This document shows positions 7,404 through 17,269 of a stretch of DNA of 64,000 nucleotides, piece by piece. The stretch's first letter is position 1, and each line of letters opens with the position of its first letter. Location of the stretch: NCBI GenBank assembly GCA_900113385.1, contig FOPE01000001.1, forward strand, positions 25,029 to 89,028. Direction: 5' to 3'. The translations under genes and the position numbers were made by a program. Below the pieces are notes generated by a model that saw only the letters and a program-made list of their open reading frames with translations, was not told where the DNA came from and searched no databases. The DNA is from Lachnospiraceae bacterium C7 (GTDB lineage Bacteria; Bacillota; Clostridia; Lachnospirales; Lachnospiraceae).

Positions 7404-8146
7404 TGCAAATTGTAGATGATTTTGATTTCGAAAACGAAAATGATGCGAAAAAAGCTCAAAAAGAAATTGACGGAGTAAAGTATGTCATTTCAAAAAGCAA
7501 TATGGAAGATCCTGAAGTTGTTTTAAAAATATATACGGGTTTAATAGAAAAAAATTATTTTAAAACAGTTGTAGGTCTAAAGTTTTTGATTGAACTAAAG
7601 TCTAGACTTGAAGAACTTGGAGTTGAAAAGGAAAAAATTCCAGCAATTCCAATAGTTAGTGGAATGCCTATGCAAATTATAGAACAGCAGGAAAATAATG
7701 CTGAGTCTAGTGATGGAAAATATTCTAGCAAAAATATGCAGGATATGGCAGATGAATTAAAAGATACCAAGGATACACTTAAGAAAACGGCAGTTGCTTT
7801 TAAAAAGTTAAATTCTAAAAAAAATTTAGCTACTTTTTTTGCAACAGTTTTTGCAATTGTCATAATCGGAATGTTTGCAATCATTATTCTTACAGGTTCA
7901 ACTACTACAATAGTTAATTACGAAGATAAAGTAATTAACAAGTATGAGTCGTGGAACAAACAACTAGAAAAAAAGGAAAAACAATTAGAAAAGAGAGAAA
8001 AAGCTTTAAAAGATAAAGAAGAAAAATTAAGTAAAGAAGATTCAACGGAGAAGAATTCAACAGAGAAGAGTTCAACAGAAAAGAATTCAACAGAGAAGAA
8101 TTCAACAGAAAAATCGATAGAAACAGAAAAGAATGAAGAATCTTAA
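7403..8146 (+). CDS. Single-TM coiled-coil protein with NSTEK repeats
   Basis: This 247-aa protein of unknown function is coupled to fbp (TAATG). A cytoplasmic-looking N-terminal domain (residues 1-90) contains VGLKFLIELKSRLEELGV. A linker, one membrane helix (about residues 148-168, ATFFATVFAIVIIGMFAIII) and a Lys/Glu coiled coil (KQLEKKEKQLEKREKALKDK) follow. The tail is a tandem (N/S)STEK pentapeptide repeat (8041-8112). The repeats are 15 nt long and likely vary in number between strains. A terminator lies just downstream. Confidence 0.75.
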   Translation: MQIVDDFDFENENDAKKAQKEIDGVKYVISKSNMEDPEVVLKIYTGLIEKNYFKTVVGLKFLIELKSRLEELGVEKEKIPAIPIVSGMPMQIIEQQENNAESSDGKYSSKNMQDMADELKDTKDTLKKTAVAFKKLNSKKNLATFFATVFAIVIIGMFAIIILTGSTTTIVNYEDKVINKYESWNKQLEKKEKQLEKREKALKDKEEKLSKEDSTEKNSTEKSSTEKNSTEKNSTEKSIETEKNEES

Positions 8147-8155
8147 AATTCTATA

Positions 8156-8192
8156 AAAGCCCCACAAAAAATTCAAATTGTGGGGCTTTATT
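8156..8192 (+). terminator. Rho-independent terminator
   Basis: AAAGCCCCACAA pairs perfectly with TTGTGGGGCTTT across a 10-nt loop and is followed by a short T-rich tail. It closes the fbp operon. Confidence 0.85.
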
Positions 8193-8295
8193 GTTCACAT
8201 ATTTTTCAAAGGACAATGATATACTTTTTTTTATTAAGTGGAGAGGAATCCACATCGAAAATTTGAAAATAAATAATGATTATGAGGTAGATAAA

Positions 8296-8988
8296 ATGCA
8301 GAAAATAAAAATTTTAGTTGTAGATGATGAAAAGAGAATGAGAAAGCTTGTGAAGGATTTCTTGGTTCGTACAGATTATGATGTTTTAGAAGCAGGAGAT
8401 GGAGAGGAAGCTCTAGATATATTTTACAGCAATAGAGATATTGCACTTATTATATTAGATATTATGATGCCTAAGATGAATGGTTGGGAAGTTTGCAAAG
8501 AAATTCGTGAATCTTCAAAAGTTCCAATTATTATGCTTACAGCAAAAAGCGACGAGTCAGATGAGCTTATGGGATTTGATTTAGGTGTAGACGAGTATGT
8601 TACAAAACCATTTTCACCAAAGATTCTTGTGGCTAGAGTTGACGCAATTATTAGACGTACAACAGATCAAGAAGAAGATAATGATATTATTAATTGTGGT
8701 GCAATTGCCCTTGATAAAAAAGCTCATATCGTTACAGTAGAAGGAAAACAGATTACATTAAGCTTTAAGGAATTTGAATTGTTAGCATACTTTATGGAAA
8801 ATGAAGGCCTTGCCTTATCTAGAGAAAAGATTCTTAATAATGTATGGAACTATGATTATTTTGGCGATGCTAGAACAATTGATACTCATGTAAAAAAATT
8901 GCGTAATAAAATGGGTGAGCAAGGTGATGCTATCAAAACTATTTGGGGCATGGGATATAAGTTTGACACAAAAGGTGCAAATAAGTAA
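8296..8988 (+). CDS. OmpR/PhoB-family response regulator
   Basis: Starting at ATG 8296 (MQKIKILVVDDEKRMRKLV, GAGG 8 nt upstream) gives 230 aa, normal for this family; longer in-frame extensions are not conserved-looking. The receiver domain has the acidic pair DD, phospho-acceptor Asp55 (IILDIMMPKMNG), a Thr in MLTAK, and Lys in VTKPFSP. The C-terminal winged helix has LSFKEFELLAYFMEN and RTIDTHVKKLRNKMG. The histidine kinase follows 35 bp downstream. Target genes are unknown. Confidence 0.93.
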   Translation: MQKIKILVVDDEKRMRKLVKDFLVRTDYDVLEAGDGEEALDIFYSNRDIALIILDIMMPKMNGWEVCKEIRESSKVPIIMLTAKSDESDELMGFDLGVDEYVTKPFSPKILVARVDAIIRRTTDQEEDNDIINCGAIALDKKAHIVTVEGKQITLSFKEFELLAYFMENEGLALSREKILNNVWNYDYFGDARTIDTHVKKLRNKMGEQGDAIKTIWGMGYKFDTKGANK

Positions 8989-9023
8989 TTTTTAATTGGT
9001 ATGAATTAGAGTTGGAGAACAGA

Positions 9024-10526
9024 ATGGAACGAGTAGGTGAATTTTTTGGAAAAAAAAGAGCATCATTAACATTCCAGCTAATAGCTACAATGGTAGCTTT
9101 AGTAGCTGGAACTGTTATTTTATGTTCTTTTTTAAACACTACATTTCTTGAAAGATACTATACATATAAAAAAGAAAGTGTGATTTTTTCTGGATTTAAT
9201 GTTATTAATAGAGCAGCGCAAAAAGATAAGCTTTCCTCAACTAAGTTTGAAATAACATTAGAGAGAATGTGTGGTAATGGTAATTTAACAATTGTAGTTA
9301 TAGGTGAAGATAATAAGATAATTGCATCATCATCTTCTACAAGTTCAACGTACATTATTAACCAAATCAATGACATGATATATGGTTCAGATGATGATAC
9401 GATTGTTATTAAGGCAGCAGACAATTATGAGTTACAAAGACGTCATGATGAAAGAATGAATGCAGACTATCTTACTTTATATGGAAAGTTAGACGATGGC
9501 AGTACAGTTTTTATGAGAACACCTTTGGAAAGCATTAAGGAAAGTGCTCAAATAACTAATATTTTCTTTAAGTGGATAGGCTTAGCTTCTGTAATTGTAA
9601 GTATAATTGTTATTGTTCTTCTTTCAAGGAGAATTTCTAGACCAATCTTAGAATTATCAGATATTTCTAAAAGGATTACTAATCTTGATTTTAATGCAAA
9701 ATACAAAGGATATTATTTAAGTAGTCGTGAAACAGATGAACTAGGAAGAAACATGAATGTTTTGTCAGATACTCTACAAAACGTTATTTCAGAATTAAAA
9801 GAAGCTAATAATGAACTTTTAAGAGATATAGAGAAAAAAGATCGAATTGATGAAATGCGTAAAGAATTTTTGTCAAATGTTTCTCATGAGTTGAAAACTC
9901 CACTTGCACTTATTCAAGGCTATGCAGAAGGACTTAAAGAGTTTGTTAACGATGATCCTGAAAGTCGTGATTATTATTGCGAAGTCATCATGGACGAAGC
10001 TGATAAAATGAATACAATGGTAAAGAAACTTTTAACATTGAATCAACTTGAATTCGGCAATGAAGTGGTTGAAATGAAACGATTTGATATGACAGAGTTA
10101 GTAGAAGGTGTTGTAAATGCTTCTACAATTATGGCAAAACAAGGTGGAATTACAATCAATTTCCTTCAAAACGAACCAATTTATGTATGGGGAGACGAAT
10201 TTAAAGTTGAGGAAGTTATTACTAATTTCCTAAGTAATGCGATTCACTATGCTAAAAATGACAAGATTATAAATGTTACATTTGAGCAACGTGGAGATGT
10301 TATAAGGACAAGTGTATTTAACACTGGTGATAGGATTCCAGATGCAGATATCGAAAAAGTATGGATTAAATTCTATAAGGTAGATAAAGCTAGAACTAGA
10401 GAATATGGCGGTTCAGGCATTGGACTGTCTATTGTAAAAGCTATAATGGATTCATTCCATCAAAAATGTGGAGCAATTAATCATGAAAATGGAGTAGAGT
10501 TTTGGATGGAACTTCAGAAAGCTTAA
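9024..10526 (+). CDS. Sensor histidine kinase
   Basis: The start is ATG 9024 (MERVGEFFGKK), with GGAG six nt upstream, giving 500 aa. The order is: membrane helix 1 (about 15-40), extracellular sensor region, helix 2 (about 180-200), HAMP, HisKA with His288 in NVSHELKTPLALIQGY, then HATPase_c with N-box VITNFLSNAIHYAKN and GGSGIGLSIVKAIMD. It pairs with the preceding regulator. The sensor ligand cannot be read from sequence. A lipoprotein gene lies downstream on the same strand and could be a target. Confidence 0.93.
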   Translation: MERVGEFFGKKRASLTFQLIATMVALVAGTVILCSFLNTTFLERYYTYKKESVIFSGFNVINRAAQKDKLSSTKFEITLERMCGNGNLTIVVIGEDNKIIASSSSTSSTYIINQINDMIYGSDDDTIVIKAADNYELQRRHDERMNADYLTLYGKLDDGSTVFMRTPLESIKESAQITNIFFKWIGLASVIVSIIVIVLLSRRISRPILELSDISKRITNLDFNAKYKGYYLSSRETDELGRNMNVLSDTLQNVISELKEANNELLRDIEKKDRIDEMRKEFLSNVSHELKTPLALIQGYAEGLKEFVNDDPESRDYYCEVIMDEADKMNTMVKKLLTLNQLEFGNEVVEMKRFDMTELVEGVVNASTIMAKQGGITINFLQNEPIYVWGDEFKVEEVITNFLSNAIHYAKNDKIINVTFEQRGDVIRTSVFNTGDRIPDADIEKVWIKFYKVDKARTREYGGSGIGLSIVKAIMDSFHQKCGAINHENGVEFWMELQKA

Positions 10527-10544
10527 CATTTAGAAACTTTTATT

Positions 10545-10640
10545 GTAAAACTTTAACTTAAAAGCTTTGACTTCAAAATTCTAACTTCAAAATTCAAACG
10601 TCTAAAATATTATGAAATGTTATGAAATGTTATAAAATGT
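10545..10640 (+). repeat. Short tandem repeats upstream of lipoprotein gene
   Basis: 10545-10600 holds about four imperfect 14-nt units of the form AAAACTTTAACTTC. 10611-10640 holds three tandem 10-nt units (TATGAAATGT twice, TATAAAATGT once). They occupy the untranslated space between the kinase and the lipoprotein gene. Confidence 0.7.
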
Positions 10641-10751
10641 TTATAATTAATGCACAATTTACAGGTTAAAAAAAGTCAGATTTGTTACGATAATAAATTT
10701 AGAAATATTCTATGTAAGTTTATTAACGTAACAATGAAGGCGGGGACACAT

Positions 10752-11525
10752 ATGAAAAAAAATATAGGAGTACTTTTAGCGCTGTTACTTGCGAATACAT
10801 GTGTTTTGAGTGGATGCATTGTGACGCCATTGACTGAATTAACCGACGAGGAAAATAAGATAATTTCTACGTATTCTGCTAAGGTAGTTGCAAAATATAA
10901 TGTGTATCAAAAAGATGGATTAAACGGCACTTTACCAACAGAAACGGAAGAAGAGCAAAAGGTAAAAGAAGAGACAGAAGAGACAGAAGAGATCGAAGAG
11001 ATCGAAGAGACAAGCGAGACTAAAAAAGAAGACAAATCAACAGAATCAAAGAAAACAAAAGACGATTCAGAGTCAGAAAAAAATGATTCATCAGGTAGTA
11101 GTTCCCAGACACCAGAGACGACATTAGCAAAACTTATAGGACATGAAAATGATGTAACTGTAACGTTTAGCGGTACAACTTCAAAGAAAAGTTATATACA
11201 AAACGGAGTATACTCTGTTACTGCTAAGTCCGGAAGGATTTATGCTGTAGTAAATTTAAAACTTACTAATACTAGTGGAGCAAATATTACATTAGATAAT
11301 ATGGCCTCTAATATTAGTATTACAGCAAAGATTGGCGGAAAAACATATAATGCAGCTAAAACTTTACTAAATAATGACTTTTTAACATATTCAGGTACGC
11401 TAGCAGCGAATAGTTCTGTAGATACGGTAATGCTTTTTGAAATACCAAAAGATCAAGCAGCAAGTTTAGGCGATATTTCCCTTGAGGCAACTGTAAATGG
11501 AACAAAAAATGCTGTCAAATTATAA
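10752..11525 (+). CDS. Lipoprotein with acidic linker and DUF4352-like domain
   Basis: ATG 10752 starts a clear lipoprotein signal peptide (MKKNIGVLLALLLANTCVLS) with lipobox LSGC, so the mature protein is anchored on the outer face of the membrane. An acidic low-complexity linker follows (KEETEETEEIEEIEETSETK, about residues 75-130). A C-terminal beta-rich domain (about 145-257) has SGRIYAVVNLKLTNTSG and LFEIPKDQAASL, as in DUF4352-type domains. The earlier in-frame start at 10650 would hide the signal peptide. The role is unknown. Confidence 0.8.
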   Translation: MKKNIGVLLALLLANTCVLSGCIVTPLTELTDEENKIISTYSAKVVAKYNVYQKDGLNGTLPTETEEEQKVKEETEETEEIEEIEETSETKKEDKSTESKKTKDDSESEKNDSSGSSSQTPETTLAKLIGHENDVTVTFSGTTSKKSYIQNGVYSVTAKSGRIYAVVNLKLTNTSGANITLDNMASNISITAKIGGKTYNAAKTLLNNDFLTYSGTLAANSSVDTVMLFEIPKDQAASLGDISLEATVNGTKNAVKL

Positions 11526-11589
11526 AAATAACGAGTAGTATGACGATATATTATATGTAATATTAATGGATGCTCGGGGAGGAGACTAA

Positions 11590-12513
11590 ATGGATACAAA
11601 TATTCTGTTAGAATCAGGAACAAATGAATTAGAACTGTTAGAGTTCACTTTAGGTGATAATCATTATGGAATCAACGTTGCAAAAATAAGAGAGATTTTA
11701 CAATTTCAACAAATCACACCAGTTCCAAACTCTCACCCAAGTGTTGAAGGAATATTTATGCCAAGGGATACAATGATTACTGTAATCAGTTTGAAAAGAT
11801 GCCTAGGTTTACCAGATTCACCAGGTGAGGGACTATTTATCATTACAAACTTTAACAAGTTAAATGTTGCGTTTCACGTTGATCAAGTGCTAGGAATTCA
11901 TCGTGTATCATGGGATGCAATTATTAAACCAGATGCAACAATTAATGCTCAAGATAGTAGTACATCTACTGGTGTTATTAAATTAGGTGAAAAATTAGTA
12001 GTTATTCTCGACTTCGAATCAATCGTTTCTGGAATAAGCCCTGAGACAGGATTAAGAGTTGCAGATGTTGATATGATGAAAGAAGAAAGAAGTCGTGGCG
12101 ATTCTACAATTCTTATTGCAGAGGATTCACCACTTCTTAGTAAACTTATTACAGATTGTCTTAAAAAGGCAGGTTATACAAAGCTTATTGTTAATGGAAA
12201 TGGCCAGGAGGCCTGGGACAAGCTAAGAGCAATGAAGAAAGAAGGCAATGTTGCTCATAAAGTTGACTGTATAGTAACTGATATTGAGATGCCGATGATG
12301 GATGGTCATAGATTGACGAAACTGGTCAAGAGTGATGATGAAATGAAAGAAATTCCACTTATTATCTTCTCTTCATTGGTAAATGATGAGATGAGAAGAA
12401 AAGGTGAAAGCCTTGGTGCAGATGCACAGCTTACAAAACCAGAAATTGGTCAACTAGTATCAGCAATTGACGATTTGATCGATAAAGCTCATAGTGCTAG
12501 AGCAGGCGCATAA
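11590..12513 (+). CDS. cheV: Chemotaxis protein CheV (CheW-receiver fusion)
   Basis: This 307-aa protein couples receptors to CheA and contributes to adaptation. The N-terminal CheW domain (residues 14-150) includes ELLEFTLGDNHYGINVAKIR and GIFMPRDTMITVISLKRCLG. The C-terminal receiver domain (about 175-300) has phospho-acceptor Asp231 (IVTDIEMPMMDGH) and Lys in LTKPEIG. It is preceded by a GGGGAGGAG RBS and ends in its own terminator, so it is a single-gene unit separate from the main che genes. Confidence 0.95.
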   Translation: MDTNILLESGTNELELLEFTLGDNHYGINVAKIREILQFQQITPVPNSHPSVEGIFMPRDTMITVISLKRCLGLPDSPGEGLFIITNFNKLNVAFHVDQVLGIHRVSWDAIIKPDATINAQDSSTSTGVIKLGEKLVVILDFESIVSGISPETGLRVADVDMMKEERSRGDSTILIAEDSPLLSKLITDCLKKAGYTKLIVNGNGQEAWDKLRAMKKEGNVAHKVDCIVTDIEMPMMDGHRLTKLVKSDDEMKEIPLIIFSSLVNDEMRRKGESLGADAQLTKPEIGQLVSAIDDLIDKAHSARAGA

Positions 12514-12531
12514 GCACATTGGATGGTAATT

Positions 12532-12565
12532 AAAAGGATGTGATGCTTTTCGTCACATCCTTTTT
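12532..12565 (+). terminator. Rho-independent terminator of cheV
   Basis: AAAAGGATGTGA (12532-12543) and TCACATCCTTTTT (12553-12565) form a perfect stem with a 9-nt loop and T-run. Confidence 0.9.
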
Positions 12566-12610
12566 ATATACGATATTAATTATATATGATATTAATTATA
12601 TATGATATTT
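12565..12610 (+). repeat. 16-bp AT-rich tandem repeat (about 2.9 units)
   Basis: The units TATATACGATATTAAT, TATATATGATATTAAT and TATATATGATATTT run in tandem between the cheV terminator and the next gene. They may provide promoter-like or curved DNA; nothing else is seen here. Confidence 0.75.
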
Positions 12611-12659
12611 ACTACATACTTATTATTTATTTTCTAAAAAGATTGGAGGATAGCATGCT

Positions 12660-15074
12660 ATGGATAAGCATCCAGAAGAGGATTACTTAGATGATTTACT
12701 TAAATCTGTAGATGATGATACAAGTTTAGATGAAAAAATAAAAAGTTCCAGAGCACAAGCACTTTCAGCCAATCATGTAGACCAAAAAGTTGATCCTAAA
12801 AAAGTATTTTCAGCTAATTCAGCAGACGATTTTTTAAGGGAATTTGAAGAAGAATTAGAGGCCGAAAAAAATAACTCTATGGAATTTGAACTTGAAAATA
12901 GTATTCAAAGTGATTTGGATATATTTGACGAAGAAATTCCACAAAAATCAAAACAAGATGATATTTTTAAAACTGATGATGGACAAGAGATTGCAGAATT
13001 GTTAGGTAGAGAAGAACTAAATGGGGTAGATGATGGACAAAGTTTAGACGAATCAGATGATGCAAGTGATGTGCCAGAATCCCCTATAATTTTAGAAACA
13101 ACAAAAGATATTGGTCAGGAGATAGATGATACACTTTTAGAAGATAGCGAAACACAAGATTTAAGTCAAAAGCTAGAAAGCCTAGACTCATCGTTAGATG
13201 ATGTAATTGAATCGGATGAAATCCCCAAAAATGATGATGAGTTAGGTGATGAACTAGATATAGAAAATGAACTAGATGCAAATGACGAATTAGACGTAGG
13301 CGATGAGTTAGACATAAATGATGAATTAGATAGTAATATTGATACATTAGATATGGATTTAGGCCAGGATCTTGATGGTGAAGAAAAGGCAGAAAAACAA
13401 CTAGAGGATTTAGTAAGCCAGCTTGATGATATATCTGAGTTAGAACCAGAGCTAGAATTGGAGCCAGAGCCTGAAATAGAATCGGAGCCTGAGTTAGAAC
13501 AGGAGCCAGAGCCAGAACAGGAGCCAGAGCCTGAAATAGAATCGGAGCCTGAGTTAGAACAGGAGCCTGAGCCAGAACTAGAAATAGAACCAGAGCCTGA
13601 GTTAGAACCAGAGCCCGAGCTAGAACAAGAACAGGAGTTAGAATCAGAACCAGAGCTAGAGCTAGAATCAGAGCCCGAGTCTGAAGAACTAGAAGAAATC
13701 CCAGTAGATAATTTAGAAACAGAAGAAGTTAAAGAATCAGAACCAGAAGATTTAAATATAAAAGAAAAGAAACAAGATTTGATGGCGGAATTAGATGACT
13801 TACTTGAGGAAGCAGGAGAACCAAGAATAGAAAAAGAAAGTAATATCAGTCAGATGGATGTTTCCCTCGATGATGCTGATATTCCACAAGAAGAAGGTGA
13901 AATAGATTTGGCTGAAAACGATGAAAAAGAATTAGAAAGTATATTAGGAGGCGCAGAAGAAGGCGCAGATGAAGGATTTAGTTTAGATGATGATTTAGAC
14001 TTAGAATCATTATTTGGAGATGATTTAGGTGAAGACCTAGGAGATGAATTGAATTTAGAAGCTGAAAAAGATGGGGATTCACAAGCAACAGACGAAAAAG
14101 CAAGTGAAGAGGCAAGCGAAGAGTCGTCTGAAGAAACATCTTCTGATGAGAAGGCAGAGGAAGAAGCCTCCGAAGAAGAGGAAGATGAGGGAAAAGGCAA
14201 AAAGAAAAAAAAGAAAAAGAAAAAAGAAAAAAAAGGTGAAGATGGCGAAAAAGGTGGATTCTTTAGCAAGTTAAAGGCCATGCTCTTTGGACCTGATGAC
14301 GATGAAGATGATAAAGTTGATTTAAATGCATCAAATGACGCAAATGCAGAGGGATTATCAGCTGAAAATGCGGCTATTTTGGCAGAACTAGGAATGACAG
14401 GCGATGAAGGTGCAGATAAAAAAGGCAAAAAGAAAAAAGAAAAGAAGAAAAAAGAGAAAAAAGAGAAAAAACCAAAGAAAGAGAAACCACCAAAGGAGAA
14501 AAAACCGAAAAAGCCAAAGAAAGAAAAGAAACCAAAAGAAGTGGATAAAACACCTCCTTTACCAAAAGGACCAGTTATTGTTATATGGATAATGGCGTTT
14601 TCATTAATAGTATTTATTTATCTTGGAACTACACTATTAAGAGGTCAGATGCTTGTAAAGGCTGGAAAGAAAGCATATACAGACAAAGATTATACAAAAG
14701 CATATCAGTCTTTAACAGGGCTAAAATTAAATGAAGAAGACCAAAAACTTTATGTGAAAACAGAAGTTTTAGGTAGTGTTGAAGGAAGATATGAAGCTTA
14801 TAAGACATTATATGACAATCATAAATATGCAATGGCTTTAGATGCGTTAGTTTGTGGAAAAGGACGTTGTCAGAATTATGAGGAGACTGCAAAAAAATAT
14901 AAGTGCACAGATGAATTAAAAGAATTAGAACATAAGATAGATGTGGCGTTGCAGGATTCTTTTGGGGTATCGCCAGAACAGGCTAAACAGTGGTATAATA
15001 TGGGTGACTGGGATCAATATTCCCTAGAAATCTATAAACGAGTAAAGGAGCTAGGACTACTCGAAGAAAGTTAG
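12660..15074 (+). CDS. Large Glu-rich single-TM protein with Lys-rich segments
   Basis: This is an 804-aa protein of unknown function. Residues 1-500 are extremely acidic; residues about 258-345 are built from EPEPE/ELEPEPE-type repeats. Two Lys tracts (about 518-530 and 580-625) flank a short [20 protein letters not shown] segment. One membrane helix (about 637-658, [18 protein letters not shown]) precedes a C-terminal domain of about 140 residues that looks TPR-like ([27 protein letters not shown]). There is no signal peptide, so the acidic part is probably cytoplasmic. GGAGG lies 10 nt upstream of ATG. hisH follows 12 bp downstream. Confidence 0.85.
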   Translation: MDKHPEEDYLDDLLKSVDDDTSLDEKIKSSRAQALSANHVDQKVDPKKVFSANSADDFLREFEEELEAEKNNSMEFELENSIQSDLDIFDEEIPQKSKQDDIFKTDDGQEIAELLGREELNGVDDGQSLDESDDASDVPESPIILETTKDIGQEIDDTLLEDSETQDLSQKLESLDSSLDDVIESDEIPKNDDELGDELDIENELDANDELDVGDELDINDELDSNIDTLDMDLGQDLDGEEKAEKQLEDLVSQLDDISELEPELELEPEPEIESEPELEQEPEPEQEPEPEIESEPELEQEPEPELEIEPEPELEPEPELEQEQELESEPELELESEPESEELEEIPVDNLETEEVKESEPEDLNIKEKKQDLMAELDDLLEEAGEPRIEKESNISQMDVSLDDADIPQEEGEIDLAENDEKELESILGGAEEGADEGFSLDDDLDLESLFGDDLGEDLGDELNLEAEKDGDSQATDEKASEEASEESSEETSSDEKAEEEASEEEEDEGKGKKKKKKKKKEKKGEDGEKGGFFSKLKAMLFGPDDDEDDKVDLNASNDANAEGLSAENAAILAELGMTGDEGADKKGKKKKEKKKKEKKEKKPKKEKPPKEKKPKKPKKEKKPKEVDKTPPLPKGPVIVIWIMAFSLIVFIYLGTTLLRGQMLVKAGKKAYTDKDYTKAYQSLTGLKLNEEDQKLYVKTEVLGSVEGRYEAYKTLYDNHKYAMALDALVCGKGRCQNYEETAKKYKCTDELKELEHKIDVALQDSFGVSPEQAKQWYNMGDWDQYSLEIYKRVKELGLLEES

Positions 15075-15086
15075 GAGACCACTACT

Positions 15087-15692
15087 ATGATAGCAATTAT
15101 TGACTACAATGCGGGCAATCTAAAGAGCGTAGAAAAAGCACTTGTTTCGCTGAAGGAAGAGTGCGTTGTTACAAGAGATCAACACACTATTCTTTCAGCT
15201 GATAAGGTTATTTTGCCAGGAGTTGGTGCATTTGGACAGGCTATGGATCAACTTAAAAAATACGAACTTGATAAAGTTATCAGGGAAGTTACACAAAAGA
15301 ACACACCATTTTTAGGCATATGTTTAGGGCTACAGCTTTTATTTGAAGGAAGCGAAGAAAGTAGCGGAGTCGAAGGCCTAAATATTTTGAATGGACAAAT
15401 ATTGCGTATTCCAGACAAAGAAGGGTTAAAAATCCCCCATATTGGATGGAATGATTTGCATTTACAAAACAACGGTAGGTTGTTTGAAGGTCTAGATGCA
15501 GATCCATACGTGTATTTTGTCCATTCTTATTATTTAAAAGCAAAAGATGAAAAAATAGTAAAGGCTACTTGTGATTATAGTGTAAATATACATGCTTCAG
15601 TTGAAAAAGATAATATTTTTGCCTGCCAGTTTCATCCAGAAAAGAGCAGCCAAGTAGGATTGCATATTTTAAAAAACTTTTGTGAAATATAG
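15087..15692 (+). CDS. hisH: Imidazole glycerol phosphate synthase glutaminase subunit
   Basis: The glutaminase subunit releases ammonia from glutamine and passes it to HisF in histidine synthesis. The 201-aa product has the class I amidotransferase triad: Cys79 in FLGICLGLQLL, and His183 and Glu185 in QFHPEKSSQ. The N-terminus IAIIDYNAGNLKSV is diagnostic. hisF follows 74 bp downstream (15692 to 15767). No other his genes are visible, so this HisHF pair is detached from a full his operon. Confidence 0.96.
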   Translation: MIAIIDYNAGNLKSVEKALVSLKEECVVTRDQHTILSADKVILPGVGAFGQAMDQLKKYELDKVIREVTQKNTPFLGICLGLQLLFEGSEESSGVEGLNILNGQILRIPDKEGLKIPHIGWNDLHLQNNGRLFEGLDADPYVYFVHSYYLKAKDEKIVKATCDYSVNIHASVEKDNIFACQFHPEKSSQVGLHILKNFCEI

Positions 15693-15766
15693 AAAAGAAA
15701 AACAACTATAAAAGAAAACGAGTATAAAATTAAAAGTGGAATAAGTTATGAATGAGAGGATTTAAT

Positions 15767-16528
15767 ATGTTTACAAAGAGAATAATACCGTGCTTAGATG
15801 TAAAAGACGGTAGGGTTGTAAAAGGAGTAAATTTTGTGAATCTACGGGATGCAGGAGATCCAGTAGAAATTGCAAAGGTATATGATAAAGCTGGAGCAGA
15901 CGAGCTTGTTTTTTTAGATATAACTGCTTCATCAGATAATAGAAATACTGTAATAGATATGGTGGCAAAGGTTGCATCAAATGTTTTTATACCATTTACA
16001 GTTGGTGGAGGAATTAGAACGGTAGAAGATTTTAATGTCTTACTTAGAGAAGGGGCGGATAAAATTTCTATTAATTCATCTGCAATAAATACTCCAGAGT
16101 TAATATCTCAAGCAGCAGATAGATTTGGAAGTCAATGTGTAGTAGTGGCTATTGATGCGCGCAAGAGAGAAGACGGTAAAGGATGGAATGTATACAAAAA
16201 TGGTGGTAGAATAGATACTGGCTTAGATGCAATTTCATGGGCCAAAAAGGTTAACCAACTTGGGGCAGGAGAAATTTTGCTTACAAGCATGGACGCTGAT
16301 GGAACTAAGAAGGGATATGATATAGAACTTACACGCAAAATAGCAGAAAGTGTAACAATTCCTGTAATTGCATCAGGTGGAGCAGGAGAAAAGGAGCATT
16401 TTTACGATGCTCTTACAGAAGGAAAAGCAGATGCAGCACTTGCAGCTTCGCTTTTTCATTATAGAGAACTTGAAATTTCAGATTTAAAAAATTATTTAAG
16501 AAATCAAGGAGTTTCAGTTCGATTATAG
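15767..16528 (+). CDS. hisF: Imidazole glycerol phosphate synthase cyclase subunit
   Basis: HisF is the TIM-barrel cyclase subunit that makes imidazole glycerol phosphate and AICAR from PRFAR and ammonia. I start at ATG 15767 ([20 protein letters not shown]), matching the family N-terminus, with AGAGGA six nt upstream; an in-frame ATG at 15752 is less likely. With this start the key residues fall at Asp11, Asp130 (VVAIDARK) and Asp176 ([11 protein letters not shown]), the standard family numbering. Length is 253 aa. Confidence 0.97.
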   Translation: MFTKRIIPCLDVKDGRVVKGVNFVNLRDAGDPVEIAKVYDKAGADELVFLDITASSDNRNTVIDMVAKVASNVFIPFTVGGGIRTVEDFNVLLREGADKISINSSAINTPELISQAADRFGSQCVVVAIDARKREDGKGWNVYKNGGRIDTGLDAISWAKKVNQLGAGEILLTSMDADGTKKGYDIELTRKIAESVTIPVIASGGAGEKEHFYDALTEGKADAALAASLFHYRELEISDLKNYLRNQGVSVRL

Positions 16529-16546
16529 AAAGGAAATTTATTAGTA

Positions 16547-17221
16547 ATGAAAGTAACAAACGATTGGAAAGACGTGCTAGAAAAAGAATATAGCAAACCA
16601 TATTATAAAGAATTGTATGAATTTGTCTTAAAAGAATATGAAACACAAACAATTTATCCGACTTCAGATAACATCTTTAATGCACTTCATTTAACACCGC
16701 TTAAAGATGTAAAGGTTCTTATTTTAGGACAAGATCCATATCATAATGAAAATCAAGCACATGGTCTAAGTTTTTCGGTATTACCAAGTCAAAAGGTAAT
16801 TCCACCATCTCTTCAGAATATTTATAAAGAGTTGCAAGATGATTTGAATTGTTATATTCCAAATAATGGATTTTTGGAAAAATGGGCAAAGCAAGGTGTG
16901 TTAATGCTAAATACTGTCTTAACAGTTAGAGCACATCAAGCTAATTCTCACAAGGGTAAAGGCTGGGAGCAGTTTACAGATGCTATTATTAGAGCAGTAA
17001 ATGAAAAAGATTCTCCAGTTGTATATATGTTATGGGGACGTCCAGCTCAGACAAAAGAGAAAATGCTAAATAATCCAAAACATCTAGTTTTAAAGGCACC
17101 ACATCCAAGCCCATTATCTGCTTATAGAGGATTCTTTGGATGCAAACATTTTAGCTCAGCTAACGAATTTTTACAAGAAAATGGGTTAGATCCAATTGAT
17201 TGGCAAATCGAAAATATATAA
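16547..17221 (+). CDS. ung: Uracil-DNA glycosylase, family 1
   Basis: The enzyme removes uracil from DNA as the first step of base excision repair. The 224-aa length is typical. It has the water-activating motif GQDPYH (Asp63), the uracil-recognition segment VLMLNTVLTVRAHQANSH, and the minor-groove loop HPSPLSAYRGFFGCKHFS. It starts 18 bp after hisF and is probably read from the same transcript. Confidence 0.97.
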   Translation: MKVTNDWKDVLEKEYSKPYYKELYEFVLKEYETQTIYPTSDNIFNALHLTPLKDVKVLILGQDPYHNENQAHGLSFSVLPSQKVIPPSLQNIYKELQDDLNCYIPNNGFLEKWAKQGVLMLNTVLTVRAHQANSHKGKGWEQFTDAIIRAVNEKDSPVVYMLWGRPAQTKEKMLNNPKHLVLKAPHPSPLSAYRGFFGCKHFSSANEFLQENGLDPIDWQIENI

Positions 17222-17226
17222 AAGGC

Positions 17227-17254
17227 TAAAGAAAAAAAGCAACTTAACCGATAG
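17227..17254 (+). promoter_or_regulatory. Candidate sigma-28 (flagellar) promoter
   Basis: TAAA (17227-17230), a 16-nt spacer and ACCGATAG (17247-17254) approximate the sigma-D/FliA consensus TAAA-N15-GCCGATAA. It lies just after ung and 86 bp before the FliD-like gene, consistent with a late flagellar gene. Confidence 0.5.
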
Positions 17255-17269
17255 TAAGATTGAGATACT

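Noticed and set aside
8191-8295. N-terminal extension of the response regulator
   Set aside because: The in-frame extension has no RBS, no conserved features and overlaps the terminator region; the receiver domain begins right after ATG 8296.
13850-14428. Minus-strand Ser/Pro-rich open frame of 192 codons
   Set aside because: It is the mirror of the Glu/Lys-rich coding sequence on the plus strand, where GAA/AAA codons read as TTC/TTT and related codons in reverse. It has no RBS and no recognisable domain.
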